A stretch of 64,000 nucleotides of DNA from Himantopus leucocephalus. Taxonomy: Eukaryota > Chordata > Aves > Charadriiformes > Recurvirostridae. Numbering within the stretch: the first letter of the stretch is position 1; each line of letters opens with the position of its first letter. The translations under genes and the position numbers were made by a program. The notes under the pieces were generated by a model. That model worked only from the letters and a program-made list of their open reading frames with translations, searched no databases and was not told the origin of the DNA. This document shows positions 53,701 to 64,000 of this stretch, piece by piece. The stretch spans positions 45,313,091-45,377,090 of the forward strand of contig RSEF01000003.1 of the NCBI GenBank assembly GCA_003993805.1. Reading direction: 5' to 3'.

Positions 53701-56700
53701 TGGGGGCGGGGGGGAAGGTACAATAGGCTATAACCCTTCACTGAAAGGGTTGTCAAGCATTGGAACAGGCTGCCCAGGGAAGTGGTTGAGTCTCTGTCCC
53801 TAGAGGTATTTAAAAGATGTGAAGATGTGGTGCTTAGGGACATGGTTTAGCGGTGGACGTGGCAGTGCCAGGTTAACGGTTGGACTCGATGATCTTAAAG
53901 GTCTTTTCCAACCAAAACGATTCTATGATTCTATATTTTCATACCAGTCACTTGGACAAAGACTCTAATCTTCGTTCCAAGTAACAAATACAAAAAAACA
54001 AAACAAAAAGAAAAAGACTGCACTTGTGTTTATTACTGCATTTCTCAATAAGGGGGAGAAAAGACAGGTGATATGTAAGTATTCTAGAGGCAGTCTGCAG
54101 GACTTTTATGTGGCTGATTGAGTTGGCTGTTCTGCAAAACCTTCATACAGAGAAGAGGGGTGCACCTCTGAGGCAGGAGATGTTTTATGTTTGTCCCAGT
54201 TCCCTGGGGAGCTGTTTTCCCCCTGTTTCATTGCAGGATGCCGCTGTTCTGGGGGGTGCAGTGCATTCCCTGGGAGACAGCAGTGTCAGCCCCTACAGCC
54301 CCTATTGGATTTCCCATCCCCATCAAAAGGGATTTGAATTAGACTATCACATAATTAGGTGGCCCTGGCTTTTGAGTCCCGTGATGCTTGTGAACCACAG
54401 GTTGCTAGTCTGGCAACTACTGCTCCAAATTTCCTATGGTTCCATGCTGAAAAAGGTATAGAGTATGTGGACAGAGAAACCACCCTCAAACAAATCAGCT
54501 TCTGTTTGCCTTAAGCCCTGTGAAGGTCTATATTTGCAAATTTCAACAGTCAGTCTGTAAATATTGGAACAATATTGTTTGTGCTGTTTTTCTTGCAGTT
54601 GCAACATGCCATTCAGGAGCATCCAGTTGTACTGCTGCCCAGTCACCGAAGCTATGTAGACTTTTTGATGCTGTCTTATTTGCTATATACATATGACTTG
54701 GCTTTGCCTGTCATTGCTGCAGGAATAGGCAAGTATGTTCTTTTAACAATGTTTTCAGGATTCAGAGAATCAGTAGCAAGGGGTCTGGTAGCTGCTACTA
54801 TAAGTACTTGTGTTTAACTTTTGTTCCAAATATGTCTTGTTAAAACCTCCTTGGGTGAGATGCTTACAGCATCTGAAAGCTTCTCATTGGTGCTGAGTAC
54901 AATCAAGGGTGAATTTTTTTCATAGCAAATTCGCTCAGAAGTGCCCAATCTGTAGACTCAAGGCTGCGGCAAACATAGGTGTTGTGAAGAAGACTTCTAT
55001 ATTACTATTTTTGGCCTGGGAAGGGGCACAAACTTGCCCAAGAGCTACTGTGTATGTAGAACCTTTTGTGATACTTTATACAGTTTTAAGTGCAGTCGTA
55101 GTAGCTAGATAGGAAGTGCCAGCGACCTCGTGCTTGTTGCTGATGCGACTGATTCCCTTGAAGCATTGGCAGAACTCTGTTATGTGAAGTGCTGAGAGCA
55201 GAGCTGGCTGGGAAACGAAACTTCACGTCAGAGGTCAAGATTTTCAACATACTTAATTCTAAAGCAGATTAAGCCAGTATATTTGTGGGAAACAATTCTT
55301 GAAGACTTTAACAGTAAATATATTCCGAGTTAACGTGCTTTTTGGAAAATCCAGACTCTGGCAGCACTTAACTGAGAAACCTGATTTTGGCAGTCTTGGG
55401 TATCAACTGGGTCTTCTAAACAGGCAAACAACCACCTCAGGTCTGGTGCAGCGCTGTAATGCACGCAAGCAAGCTACCAAAGATCTGGGAACATACTACT
55501 CTACTGTAGTCTGCTTTTCCAGTCAAGAGGTTAGGAAGACCAGTAGCAAATCAGCAGAAGTTTGGAGAATGTGCTTGCTAGGGAAGACAAGATTCTGCTG
55601 GTCTTTGAGTTTGTGGTATCTTGCCTTTGGGTGATGTAGGTTAGATTCTGGTGAGTTCAGAAATTGATGTCTCGTAGCTGCCTTGATCAAGGTGTTGCAG
55701 CTGCTTACCTGTCGCATATTGTTCAGAATCTGCTCATGTGCTGTCATAGGTATTGTTGTAATCCTTTGTTTACTTTTGGATTAGAGTCTTTTTGAGTTTT
55801 GGGTTTCAAAACAGTATCTTGAGATACCATTAGTTTAGCTTAGAGGGATTTTTTTAGTGATTAACATTTTTTGAAGAATTTTGGGGTCAAAGTTCTTCAG
55901 AATTAGGGGCTTGCAGCTTTATTATACTACTGCATGTATGTATTGTTTTTAATTGTTTTTGTTTGATTGTTTTTCAGATTTCCTAGGAATGAAAATAGTT
56001 GGTGAGCTGCTACGAAGGGCAGGTGCATTTTTTATGCGACGTTCCTTCGGTGGGAACAGACTCTACTGGGCAGTGTTTGCTGAATATGTAAAAACAATGT
56101 TGAGGGTAAATGAATTACTGAATTCTCAAAATGTATGCTTAAGAAATACTCTGTTGGAACAATTAATGTGAAATATGTGTGATGTTATAGCTATGTGATC
56201 AAAAGTCTTCACTGTGATCTGATTAAGTGTGTTTTACCTCAGAATTGCTGTAGGTGAAGAGCATGCATACACTTTCTTGTTATTATAGTTCAGCAGTAGG
56301 TGGTAAACAAATTGCTGCTCATCAGTTGCTTTGGATCGTGTGCCCATATCTCCTGACAGACACAATATTTTGTTAATTTAACTACATGGTGTGGCAAATA
56401 CAATGGATGAACAGAGGTAGTCTTAGAGATTATTTAAGTTTGACATGCATGGGTTGCATTAAAAAAACCTGACTTACATTTTAAGTGCTTAAAACTATTT
56501 GTGGGTAGTAAAGAAGAAGCGTTTTTATTTTTCTGACCAGCTTTTTTTTGTTGTTTTACTTTTGAAGAGTGGCTATGCCCCAATTGAATTTTTTCTTGAA
56601 GGAACAAGAAGTCGCACCGCCAAGACTCTGACTCCAAAGTTTGGTAGGTTTGTTGAAAACTTGGACCTTTTTATGATTATTGTTGTTTTCATTAGTGGCT

Positions 56701-59700
56701 ATATGCTTCGTAAGTTCTTCAGACAGGAAAGGATGTTAAAGTGGTGGGAAACTGGTGAGGTCTGTTGGACTACTGGAAAACGCTATGGTTGGAGTTCCAA
56801 GGTGATACAAAGAACAGCAATACATGTCTCTTGTACTGTATTGCTTTCTCTCCCTTTGCCCCATGGTTTACTTAATTGCGTAACTCTTCACCCTTTTCTT
56901 TCTAGAAAATAGGCATCCCCTGACCAGCAGAGAAATATTGTAAGCTAACTGTAAAAGTAGTGGGGAATCTTCAGAAGGAAGATGCTGTGTGAGCATGGAA
57001 CAGTGCTGCTGAAAAGAGCACAGATAGCTGTCCAAATGCATTGCTTACATTTAACTTCTGTTTTAAAGCTTGGGCAATGCCTTGTGCTTCTGCTTGCTTG
57101 AAGGGAGAACAGGCACAGTGCACATGTATTAGCAGTTTCTAGAACTTGAAGACATCTTTTTCAAAGTTAAATTGCAGTTGCTTTTCCCTCCTCGAAAAAG
57201 ACAAGTGATTCACTTTTCTTTTTTTTCAATTTGCAGGTCTTCTCAGCATTGTGATGGAACCATTTTTTAAACGTGAAGTCTTTGACACGTACCTTGTTCC
57301 CATCAGCATCAGCTATGAGAGGATATTAGAAGAATCTCTCTATGCATATGAACTCCTAGGAGTCCCAAAGCCCAAAGAATCTACATCTGTATGTAAATTC
57401 CTTAAGAACAGTACATAGGTGGATGTATACACACCCTGTGGCACCAAAATTTGAGTTTTGCTCTTCCCGATTTTCTAGGGGTTGTTAAAAGCCAGAAGAA
57501 TCCTCAGTGACAATTTTGGTACCATACATATCTACGTTGGCCAGCCGGTATCACTTAGAACCTTGGCATCTGGGAGAATCAATCGGTGTCCATACAATTT
57601 GGTTCCCAGGTACCACATCTTTCCATGGTGTATGCACAGGAAAAGCAGTTTTTTAGTCCTCACCTATGTAAAATAATTAAGGTGTTCTCTTGTACTTGTT
57701 TTTGGTTTCTCTCACCTCCCCTCCATCTGACAATTCAGACCCCTGAACCTGTTTTGTCTGAGCAGAGGCTTATCATGCTTGTGATTGGGTGTTTCTGAAA
57801 CAGGTTGTTACTTGCGTAGCTTTGTACTGTGTCGAGAAGATGCCATTTTAAAATTTAATGATGACATGTGACCCAGGCAAAGCTCTTTTTTCTGAGAATT
57901 TGGTGGTTTTCCCACTTAAAAATTCCGCCTTTCTCTCCCTTCTTGCTTTAGTACTGCAGACTGTTATGTGATCATGTGCTAGGGAGCTGTAGCTATGACT
58001 GGATTGGGTGGCTTTTGCAATTTGTTATATAAAACATAATGCTTTTGAATTATTTTTTTTTAAGATAGCAAGTGTAGAGAGATCTGTGTTTCAAATACTG
58101 TCATGAAGCTACTGATGTTTTGCTCTGTACTTCTGTTCTACATATCACATAGATAGAATCACCCTCCAGACATTAGGTGCTGTAAAGTAGTTATGGATCT
58201 GGGAGCAATATGGAATAAATAAGCAAGAGTGTGATTTATATTCTGGTTTTTGGAGCTCTTTACCTTGAACTCCATTATTCTTTTCAGGCACCTTCCCCAA
58301 AAGCCGTCTGAGGATATCCAAGAATTTGTCAGTGATGTAGCTTATAAAATGGAGCTCCTGCAAATAGAAAACATGGTTTTGAGCCCGTGGGTGCTGGTTG
58401 CTGCTGTCCTGCTCCAGAATTTGCCAGCCATGGATTTTGAACTTCTGCTAGAAAAGACCCTGTGGCTTAAAGGCTTAACACAGACTTTTGGAGGATTCAT
58501 TGAATGGCCTGGTATGCAGAGGAAGTTATTTCTATTCCTTTTGTTGCTTATGAAGGATAAATTATATTTCTGTGGAAGCAGTGTATGGTGACAACTTTAC
58601 AGAATGTTTTCCTCAGAGTTGTAAATGGATTTTAGGATACGCTAAAAATGATGCTAAAACCTGACAGGTTTTGACTTAGCCTGTAGAAGAAGATAATACT
58701 TTGAAAAACAGTTAGTAGGAAGCAGAACGTGTATTTTACTGTTATATCCTGAAGTGTGGAACGAAGGGGAGGTTATAAGGTACTTGTATTAGAGTACTGA
58801 GATTTGTCTAGTGTCTGTCTTTCTGAACCCAATGTAAGTCACAGGCAATTACCTGATCTGCAGCAGTTAACTTGGTGTAATGCTATGTTTATTACTTGAT
58901 GTTGACTGTAGTATAAGTCGTTACTGTCACAAAGAACTAATGGAAACAAATGGGTGAGAGACAATCAAAATTAGAAGTTGTCTATTTATTTTTAAATGTC
59001 ACTTTATCCCCAGAAACAGTGATGACTTTTCGGGAGAAGGCTTCTTTGGTGGTTTTATTTATATATTTACACACACACTCTCTTTTTTATATATGCAGTG
59101 TGTGTGTATATATATAGGCTGCTGAAAGGTTGATTCTCCTTCCAAACTTTCTGAACAATTGTTGTAAACTTCTGTCTGTGAGCTAAGGTGACACAGGTAA
59201 TTAATTTTAGAGCCTCAGGACATAAGTGGTAAAGCTAGCAAAGAAAAATAGTTTAATGCAAGTACATTTACCTTTTCACTGTAGGTAGACTTAAATCGTG
59301 GGTCTTTGCTTTTGTAGTCATGTGTATAATCAAGGATCCCTCTCAGTACCGCAGTAAAGAAATAGGAGCAGGCTACACTTGTAACAGAACTCGGTCATCT
59401 CTGGAAGAAAACCGCTTCTCCTTTCAGGGATCTGCACTGCAGTGAATGCAGACAAGGTCTGCTCCTGCCAGACTGGTAAAAGGAAGAATTTCATGGCAAT
59501 ATTTAAACATTATTTAGAATCTCACTGCACAGTAAACTGAAAAACATATGGCATTTGGGTTTGCTTATTTATTTTGTTTATTTTCTTAGCAACAATGAAT
59601 GAGCTTTTGCTTTAGTAGAGTTGTGGTGTAGTCAGGGAGCAGCAAATAGGCATGGTAATGGAATAGAGGAATGACAACAACTGAGCAGATTTTGTTGGAG

Positions 59701-62062
59701 TGTGCTGTCCCCGCTCGAGGCATCAGTTGCATATAAACAGGGTTTGTTGTTTAGTTGTGGATTGTCAATAATTTGAAAGAATAAACATATTTTAAAGGCT
59801 AATTTGGAGACATTACCAAGTCAGCATCTATATGTACCCTGTCCATTCTTCTCTCTCCAAACAGCTAGTTTTTTCTGCCTTTGCCATGCTGGTTGGTTGT
59901 TACAAGCAGAACATTTGCTTGGCTGTTAGAAATTTTGTATTAAAAACAGGAACTGCAAAATGACTTGCTCAGACTTCTGCTTCTGCATTGAGGAACTTGG
60001 GAGCTTTAGCAAAGCTGGAACAAAGTAGGCTGAAGGAGCAAGTAAGATGCAACGAGATTCTACATGAACTCTATTAAGAGGAAAGAATGTGATTATTTTT
60101 TTTCTGTCAGAGACTATATTGATTTGATATGCTTGTGTTGCTGTGATCATGTAAAGCATATTTTAGTGTTCAATAAGAAGTTTTTATTGCTTCTTTCCTT
60201 GCTTGCCAAAGAGTTCTCATTTGATGCAGGGAATGTTTTGGTAGTGTTTAAAATGTAAGGTTTTCTAAAAAGGTAAGTGTATTTTCAACACTTGAGATGC
60301 TGCTCTTTATCTGAATAAAGTTCACAGTCTGTCACACTGACAAAAAAGCTTGACCAAAGCTCACAGGTTTGTGAAACTCATGCCTGCCTTCGAAGAACTT
60401 TGTTGTTAAAAAACCAGAACACCGAAACCACACACTTCCTTGCTTTAGGCATTTTAAAAGATTGTCTTACGAAACAAGAAGAGATTTGGGTTTAAGTACA
60501 GTCTGATTTCTCTTTGAGCAGGTGTATTATATAATGATACATACATTAGGATTTCTTTAAACTTAATTTGGGATGAGCCCTTCCTTTTATATGAGAGTTG
60601 AGGAAAAACATTATGAAGACTTGTGCATCTCATTCAAAACTTGGACGTGTCAGAAATGCCAAAGCAAAAGTATGGTCTCCACTTCCTTACTGATGAATGT
60701 ATCCATCAAACAGATCTACCCTCTTTTATTTGGAGGCTCAGAATACTTGTTCCAGAGACAAAGGAAATATTTGTCATTGTTAGCAAGTGGGAGAATTTAA
60801 AGTGTTTTAAGTACAGAAATGTCTGAAATTTGTTCTCTCCCATCTCATACTATGCCTAGGCTGCCAATTCCTGGTATGGATTATTTTAGAACATCTCTCT
60901 AACTGAATGTTTGGTGTAATAATTGGTCTCCAGTGACAAAACTTAATTAAATATTGGTGCACTTTAGGCTGGTTCAAGAGAGTTATGTTCCCTTTTCCAT
61001 CTTCCTGAGTGTTGCGTTTTCCTGCTAGATAACCTGTGTGCCAAAAAAGCAGTCATGTCTGGCCTCACCCTGCATTCCAACATTGCTTGCCTTGTCGATG
61101 GCCACGTGGTCCTAAATGACAAAGGAGTGGAAGATGGAGCCGTAGGGGAAATCGTCTTTAAGCGTGCTCTGGCCATCCTCATGTGTGCCACCTACAGAAA
61201 CCAACTGCTGAACGTGTTTGTGCGTCCATCTCTGGTGGCAGTTGCCTTGCAGATGACACGCAGCTTCAGAAAAGGTACGTTTGGGTAGCTCTGAGAGTCC
61301 GCTGGCTTTGCTCCTTGTGCAGTCAGCTGTGAGAGGAGCACGAGGTTCCTGCGACTGCTAGTGGGAGCTATCTGAGACCGTTATACTCTGGATAAGGTGC
61401 CATGGCATATGGTGGATGTGTTGGGAGGGGACGGAGGTATTTTGCTTGCCTTTTTTGTTTGTTCACCCTTTGATACTTTTGAAAGTAGGTATGTTCTGCT
61501 GAGAGGGCATGGCTAAGATGAGCAGGTCCCAGTTCCTAAGTGTCTTATTTTGTTAGTGTTTAGCAGACCAGCTTTTTAAGTTACAAATTACACACAGCTC
61601 ACACTTGCATACAGTGCAGCCAGTTCTCAGTCTGTCTTCTCTTCCCACTACTGTTCCTGAAGTACTTCAGTGTTTTCCAATACTTTGCTCTTAAAGAAAC
61701 TTTTCAGAATACATGCCTTAGGTTTGTGCAGCATCTGATTATGTGGTATTTAATGCATGTTCTGAGAAGCTACAACCCCCTGCTCTTTCCTGTTGGTAAC
61801 AATTGAGTCAAATGCTTTGAGTACTTGCTGTTCTGTTGTGGTGGTTTCTGCTGTATATGTATGCTTTTAATGTCAAGTCCAAATGTTGAAGTAGGTACTC
61901 TCTCTAAGGAGTAAATGGCTCTTTGCTTGCACGTTTTAAATTATGTTTCTAAAGAACAGTTCTTTTCCATTTTTTTTTTCAGAGGAAGTCTATAGCTGCT
62001 TCAACTTCTTGAGAGATGTTTTTTCTGATGAGTTCATCTTCTTTCCTGGCATTTCACTGAAG
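47685..62062 (+). CDS. GNPAT: GNPAT, dihydroxyacetone phosphate acyltransferase (exons 1-11; 3' end outside window)
   Basis: Eleven exons give 533 uninterrupted codons; human GNPAT has 680, so about 145 C-terminal residues, with the AKL-type peroxisomal signal, lie beyond the window. The enzyme transfers an acyl group from acyl-CoA to dihydroxyacetone phosphate on the inner face of the peroxisome, the first step of ether-lipid and plasmalogen synthesis, in a complex with AGPS. All four acyltransferase motifs are intact: H160-x4-D165 (SHRSYVD), GAFFMRR at 203-209, EGTRSR at 241-246, and PISISY at 277-282. VNEEG, VIAAG and PKPKEST also match the human protein. The start at 47685 is chosen because MYS|KEL aligns with human LYS|KEL; upstream in-frame ATGs exist at 47499 and 47511. 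Intron 4 uses a GC donor. Confidence 0.97.
47751..50859 (+). other. GNPAT intron 1
   Basis: A 3.1-kb GTAGGT...CAG intron. Its first 200 bp are still CpG-rich. A cytosine homopolymer with one N at 48067 lies at about 48060-48082. Overlapping open frames up to 209 codons in the GC-rich start are chance. No gene is seen. Confidence 0.78.
48060..48082. repeat. Poly-C tract containing an N
   Basis: A run of about 22 C residues is broken by a single N at 48067. This is typical of unresolved homopolymer length or a contig join in a C run. Confidence 0.9.
50860..51048 (+). CDS. GNPAT: GNPAT coding exon 2
   Basis: A 189-bp, phase 0-0 exon encoding [19 protein letters not shown], then [12 protein letters not shown] and QYVIKQ, up to CAG|GTGAGT. 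The acceptor is the NAGNAG TCCCAGCAG, so an isoform starting at 50857 with an added Gln is possible. Confidence 0.95.
51049..53512 (+). other. GNPAT intron 2
   Basis: A 2.5-kb AT-rich GTGAGT...TAG intron. It contains a (TCC)n-like pyrimidine patch near 51337-51361. No gene or classifiable repeat is seen. Confidence 0.8.
53513..53689 (+). CDS. GNPAT: GNPAT coding exon 3
   Basis: A 177-bp, phase 0-0 exon between CTCTTTAG and AGA|GTGAGT. It encodes [20 protein letters not shown], then [17 protein letters not shown] and [13 protein letters not shown]1 copy begins about 45 bp into the following intron. Confidence 0.95.
53735..53934 (+). mobile_element. CR1 LINE 3' fragment
   Basis: About 200 bp of a 5'-truncated CR1 retroposon. 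It has the landmarks GGAACAGGCTGCCCAGGGAA, then TTGGACTCGATGATCTTAAA and GGTCTTTTCCAACC, and ends in the tandem ATTCTATGATTCTAT tail. These are hallmarks of bird CR1 elements, which integrate as short non-coding 3' fragments. No reverse-transcriptase frame remains. It lies in GNPAT intron 3 in sense orientation. Confidence 0.93.
53935..54598 (+). other. GNPAT intron 3, part after the CR1 copy
   Basis: The remainder of a 909-bp GTGAGT...CAG intron. It has an A-rich AACAAAAAG patch near 53990-54016 just past the CR1 tail. Nothing else is recognised. Confidence 0.78.
54599..54728 (+). CDS. GNPAT: GNPAT coding exon 4 (catalytic HX4D motif)
   Basis: A 130-bp exon (phase 0 in, 1 out) after TTCTTGCAG. 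It encodes [19 protein letters not shown], where H160 and D165 form the catalytic HX4D pair, then VIAAGI. The donor is ATAG|GCAAGT, a GC splice site. The reading frame requires it, because the split Asp is completed by exon 5. Confidence 0.95.
54729..55977 (+). other. GNPAT intron 4 (GC-AG type)
   Basis: A 1.25-kb intron starting GCAAGT and ending TTTTTCAG. GC donors usually require a strong surrounding match to the U1 snRNA, which AG|GCAAGT provides. No gene is seen inside. Confidence 0.88.
55978..56105 (+). CDS. GNPAT: GNPAT coding exon 5 (acyltransferase motif II)
   Basis: A 128-bp exon after TTTTTCAG, phase 1 in and 0 out at AGG|GTAAAT. It encodes [20 protein letters not shown] and [26 protein letters not shown] is motif II, involved in glycerol/DHAP phosphate binding. 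Confidence 0.96.
56106..56567 (+). other. GNPAT intron 5
   Basis: A 462-bp GTAAAT...AAG intron with a T-rich 3' end. Nothing else is seen. Confidence 0.8.
56568..56643 (+). CDS. GNPAT: GNPAT coding exon 6 (motif III, EGTRSR)
   Basis: A 76-bp exon after TTTGAAG, leaving at TTTG|GTAGGT. It encodes [20 protein letters not shown] and LTPKF. EGTRSR is the conserved substrate-binding motif III of this acyltransferase family. Confidence 0.96.
56644..57236 (+). other. GNPAT intron 6
   Basis: A 593-bp GTAGGT...CAG intron. The reading frame stays open for about 240 bp past the donor, which looks accidental because the encoded residues do not continue the family sequence. Nothing else is seen. Confidence 0.8.
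57237..57388 (+). CDS. GNPAT: GNPAT coding exon 7 (motif IV)
   Basis: A 152-bp exon after AATTTGCAG, phase 1 in and 0 out at TCT|GTATGT. It encodes [20 protein letters not shown] then [12 protein letters not shown] (motif IV) and [12 protein letters not shown]. Confidence 0.96.
57479..57609 (+). CDS. GNPAT: GNPAT coding exon 8
   Basis: A 131-bp exon after a short 90-bp intron, with acceptor TTTTCTAG and donor CAG|GTACCA. It encodes [20 protein letters not shown] then [16 protein letters not shown] and YNLVP. This is the end of the acyltransferase domain. Confidence 0.95.
57610..58287 (+). other. GNPAT intron 8
   Basis: A 678-bp GTACCA...CAG intron. No gene or repeat is recognised. Confidence 0.8.
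58288..58511 (+). CDS. GNPAT: GNPAT coding exon 9
   Basis: A 224-bp exon after TCTTTTCAG, leaving at CCTG|GTATGC. It encodes [34 protein letters not shown], and [19 protein letters not shown], all conserved in GNPAT orthologues. Confidence 0.96.
58512..61028 (+). other. GNPAT intron 9
   Basis: A 2.5-kb GTATGC...TAG intron. It holds a CA/TG/TA microsatellite patch at about 59055-59117 and is otherwise unremarkable AT-rich DNA. Confidence 0.8.
59055..59117. repeat. Simple-repeat patch (TA/CA/TG)
   Basis: Alternating purine-pyrimidine runs: ATATATTTACACACACAC, a T-rich spacer, then TGTGTGTGTATATATATA. It is likely length-polymorphic and able to form alternative DNA structure. Confidence 0.8.
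61029..61274 (+). CDS. GNPAT: GNPAT coding exon 10
   Basis: A 246-bp exon after TCCTGCTAG, leaving at AAAG|GTACGT. It encodes [20 protein letters not shown], a variable loop, then [20 protein letters not shown] and [22 protein letters not shown] is strongly conserved in the family. Confidence 0.96.
61275..61982 (+). other. GNPAT intron 10
   Basis: A 708-bp GTACGT...CAG intron ending in a poly-T tract (about 61969-61979). Nothing else is seen. Confidence 0.8.
61983..62062 (+). CDS. GNPAT: GNPAT coding exon 11, last exon in the window
   Basis: An 80-bp exon after a T-rich tract and CAG, phase 1 in and 0 out at AAG|GTAAAA. It encodes [20 protein letters not shown] then PGISLK. The next exon (human DFEEGCYLL region) was not found before 64000. 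Confidence 0.94.
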
Positions 62063-64000
62063 GTAAAAACATCCTTTACACAAAAGTACTGATAGTAACG
62101 CAGCCAACTAAAGTAGCATCTGCTCTCAGGGCTCTGCTGAACAAGTGCTTTATGATAAACACATACAGTGATATCAACGTGATCTGTAAGTGGGAGGGAG
62201 AACTTAAAAGGGGGTCAGTGTAGAGGTAGTCATTTGGTTAGTTGCAAAACATTGTCTGAATCCACAAGGTTGCATATGCAATCTCTTTTTTTTTTTTTCT
62301 CCAGTAAAAAATTGCCCAATTATGAACCATTAAAATGAACTGTAGCAGAAGTTTGGCTTTTTTGCATAAAGCTACCAGTCTTCCGGCATGGATACAAAAA
62401 CATGTGTAAAGCAGTCTTTTAAGTGCAGTGTAAATACTGTCCTCTTCCTCTGCAGTTATGAAAGAGACCTTAGACTGTGAAGAAAAAAGTGTTAATGCAG
62501 ATTTAATTGAATTCTGTCACAGAGCGGGTGTCTTGTCAGCACAGAAACAAAATAGGAATTCTCATTGAGAGTACACCAGGATAATTTTTCCTGAAAGCTC
62601 TTGCAGACTGTGTAGCAGAGGGGCACTGCTGCTCTTTCAGAAAGTTAAGCTATAGGTATTATACCAACTAATGATCAACTATTGTATGCCCTTGTTATCT
62701 TCAACAAATAGAGTTTGCAATTCTAAATTTAGGTACCTATTGTCCTCTGGTTTGATTATACTCCTCCTAGTGCAGCTGTGATCAGTTGTTTTGTGTAGCT
62801 CCATGTGTGTGGTCTGTGATGGCAGGGCTACCAGAGGGCTCTGCCAACACCCAGTGTATGCTTCTATACCCACCCCTCTGTGACGGCACAGTGTGGTGGT
62901 AACTACTCTGTAGTGTTTAGAGGCTAATGTTCCTCTTATACTTTGAACTCTGAAGGTTTTGATGTTCCTGTGCATAAGTAAACATTTTTTAATATTTTGA
63001 TGGTTCATGGTTGAAGCCTTTTAGCTTTTTATTACTAGCATTTATTTTGTGTAGATTCAGACAGTACATTGCGAGCACTATGAGGGAAGTGCTTATCGTA
63101 AAGCCTGATTTAAACTTCTGCAGCCAGAATCTTCTACAGAGTTGAGGCGATGCAGCCTGTGAAGGTTTTTGAAGTGAGAAATTTCCTAATGGCGTAACAG
63201 CATTGCTCAGAGTCTTAGGGAAGCTTTAGTTGCATCCTATTTGCTTGAAAAGAGTTTTCCCCTCATTTCCCCCCCTGCCCCATACAGCCATTACTCAGAC
63301 AAAGCCAGTATTGTTCCTGCGTACTGCCTGATTACAGGGCTCAGTATGTCTGCGTGCTCTCCTAACACAGCTGGACACAGGCAAGCTGTGAAAACTGCGG
63401 GCAGCACTTTGCTCTCTGCAGGGCTTGCTGTGTCAGTCTGTACACATCCCGCTGGGTCGGAGCTGGCTCTAGTCCAGCCAGCTTGAAATGCAGGTGAGCA
63501 CAAGTTTATTTGTGAAAAGAGAAAGTTCAGCGTCATGCCCAATATAAACTGGGAAGTCCACGTGTAGTTTTTATTTGGACTTAAAACTGATTAAATGTGA
63601 TTTTTATCAGTGCTAAGGCCAAATATCTGATGGTGATATTTGTGATCTTTCCCACATTAAAAAAAAGAGGTAAGTATAAATTTCATAAGACTATTCAAGG
63701 CTTGTGATGTATTAAAATCTCATAGATTTTTATACAGAAGAGAATTGAGCCTTTTTTTAGGGACTGATTGGCACCACTATGTTTCGTTTTCATTGTTAGC
63801 AATTGTTGCCTCTTGCAGCTTTTTTTAAGTACCAAAACCAAGCAGGGAACAGGAAGGTGACTGGCTATGACTGACTTTACTGAAGTCAAATGAAAGAGTT
63901 GCTATAATGTTAAGGGAGATCTTAACAACCCACCCCTCTGCTTGTACATGTGTCTGTCATGTCTGTGTCCTATCACTGTGTGTCGTGTCTGTGTCATCCC
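62063..64000 (+). other. GNPAT intron 11, 5' part
   Basis: The GTAAAA donor opens an intron that reaches the window edge. There is a poly-T run at about 62285-62299 and a C-rich patch near 63266-63280. The missing 3' exons of GNPAT must lie beyond 64000. Confidence 0.78.
63949..64000. repeat. Short TGTCTGTGTC-type repeat at the window edge
   Basis: TGTCTGTGTC recurs at about 63960 and 63986 within a TGT-rich stretch that continues to the end of the window. This may be the start of a minisatellite, but only two clear units are visible. Confidence 0.4.

Noticed and set aside
56499..56912. 137-codon plus-strand frame running through GNPAT exon 6 into the intron
   Set aside because: Only the 56568-56643 part matches GNPAT. 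Past TTTG|GTAGGT the residues do not resemble the family, and the conserved sequence resumes at exon 7.

Overview
The window is nuclear DNA from a vertebrate, most likely a bird. It has long introns split by short coding exons with GT-AG boundaries, a CpG-island promoter, and a CR1-type retroposon ending in the tandem ATTCTATGATTCTAT tail typical of birds. Three protein-coding genes account for essentially all the coding signal: TRIM67 (+), C1orf131 (-) and GNPAT (+). This is the same neighbourhood as human chromosome 1q42. All exon boundaries were set by hand from splice signals, reading-frame continuity and remembered family sequences; no database was searched.

Region 1-30487 holds the 3' nine coding exons of TRIM67 (435 residues: coiled-coil/COS region, FN3 and SPRY). 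The RING/B-box first exon lies upstream of the window. Region 30488-40298 has no recognisable gene. It probably holds a TRIM67 3' UTR of unknown length, an LTR-like fragment ending in a 100-N assembly gap, and a perfect 26-bp palindrome. Region 40299-47436 is C1orf131 on the minus strand (seven coding exons, about 252 residues). Region 47437-47684 is a short head-to-head CpG-island promoter shared with GNPAT. Region 47685-62062 holds GNPAT exons 1-11 (533 residues, including all four acyltransferase motifs); the 3' exons lie beyond the window.

The three genes do not form a functional pathway. TRIM67 is a neuronal E3 ubiquitin ligase, C1orf131 is a nucleolar small-subunit processome factor, and GNPAT is the peroxisomal enzyme that starts ether-lipid synthesis. 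C1orf131 and GNPAT may be co-regulated because their start codons are only about 250 bp apart.

I found no previously undescribed biological system. The points most worth checking are: two tandem duplications (136 and 207 bp), each split by a single N and probably assembly artefacts; a GC-AG intron in GNPAT; a NAGNAG acceptor at GNPAT exon 2; a TISU/YY1-like element whose ATG opens an in-frame N-terminal extension of GNPAT; a uORF and possible G-quadruplex in the GNPAT leader; a possible C1orf131 microexon; and the homeodomain-like palindrome.
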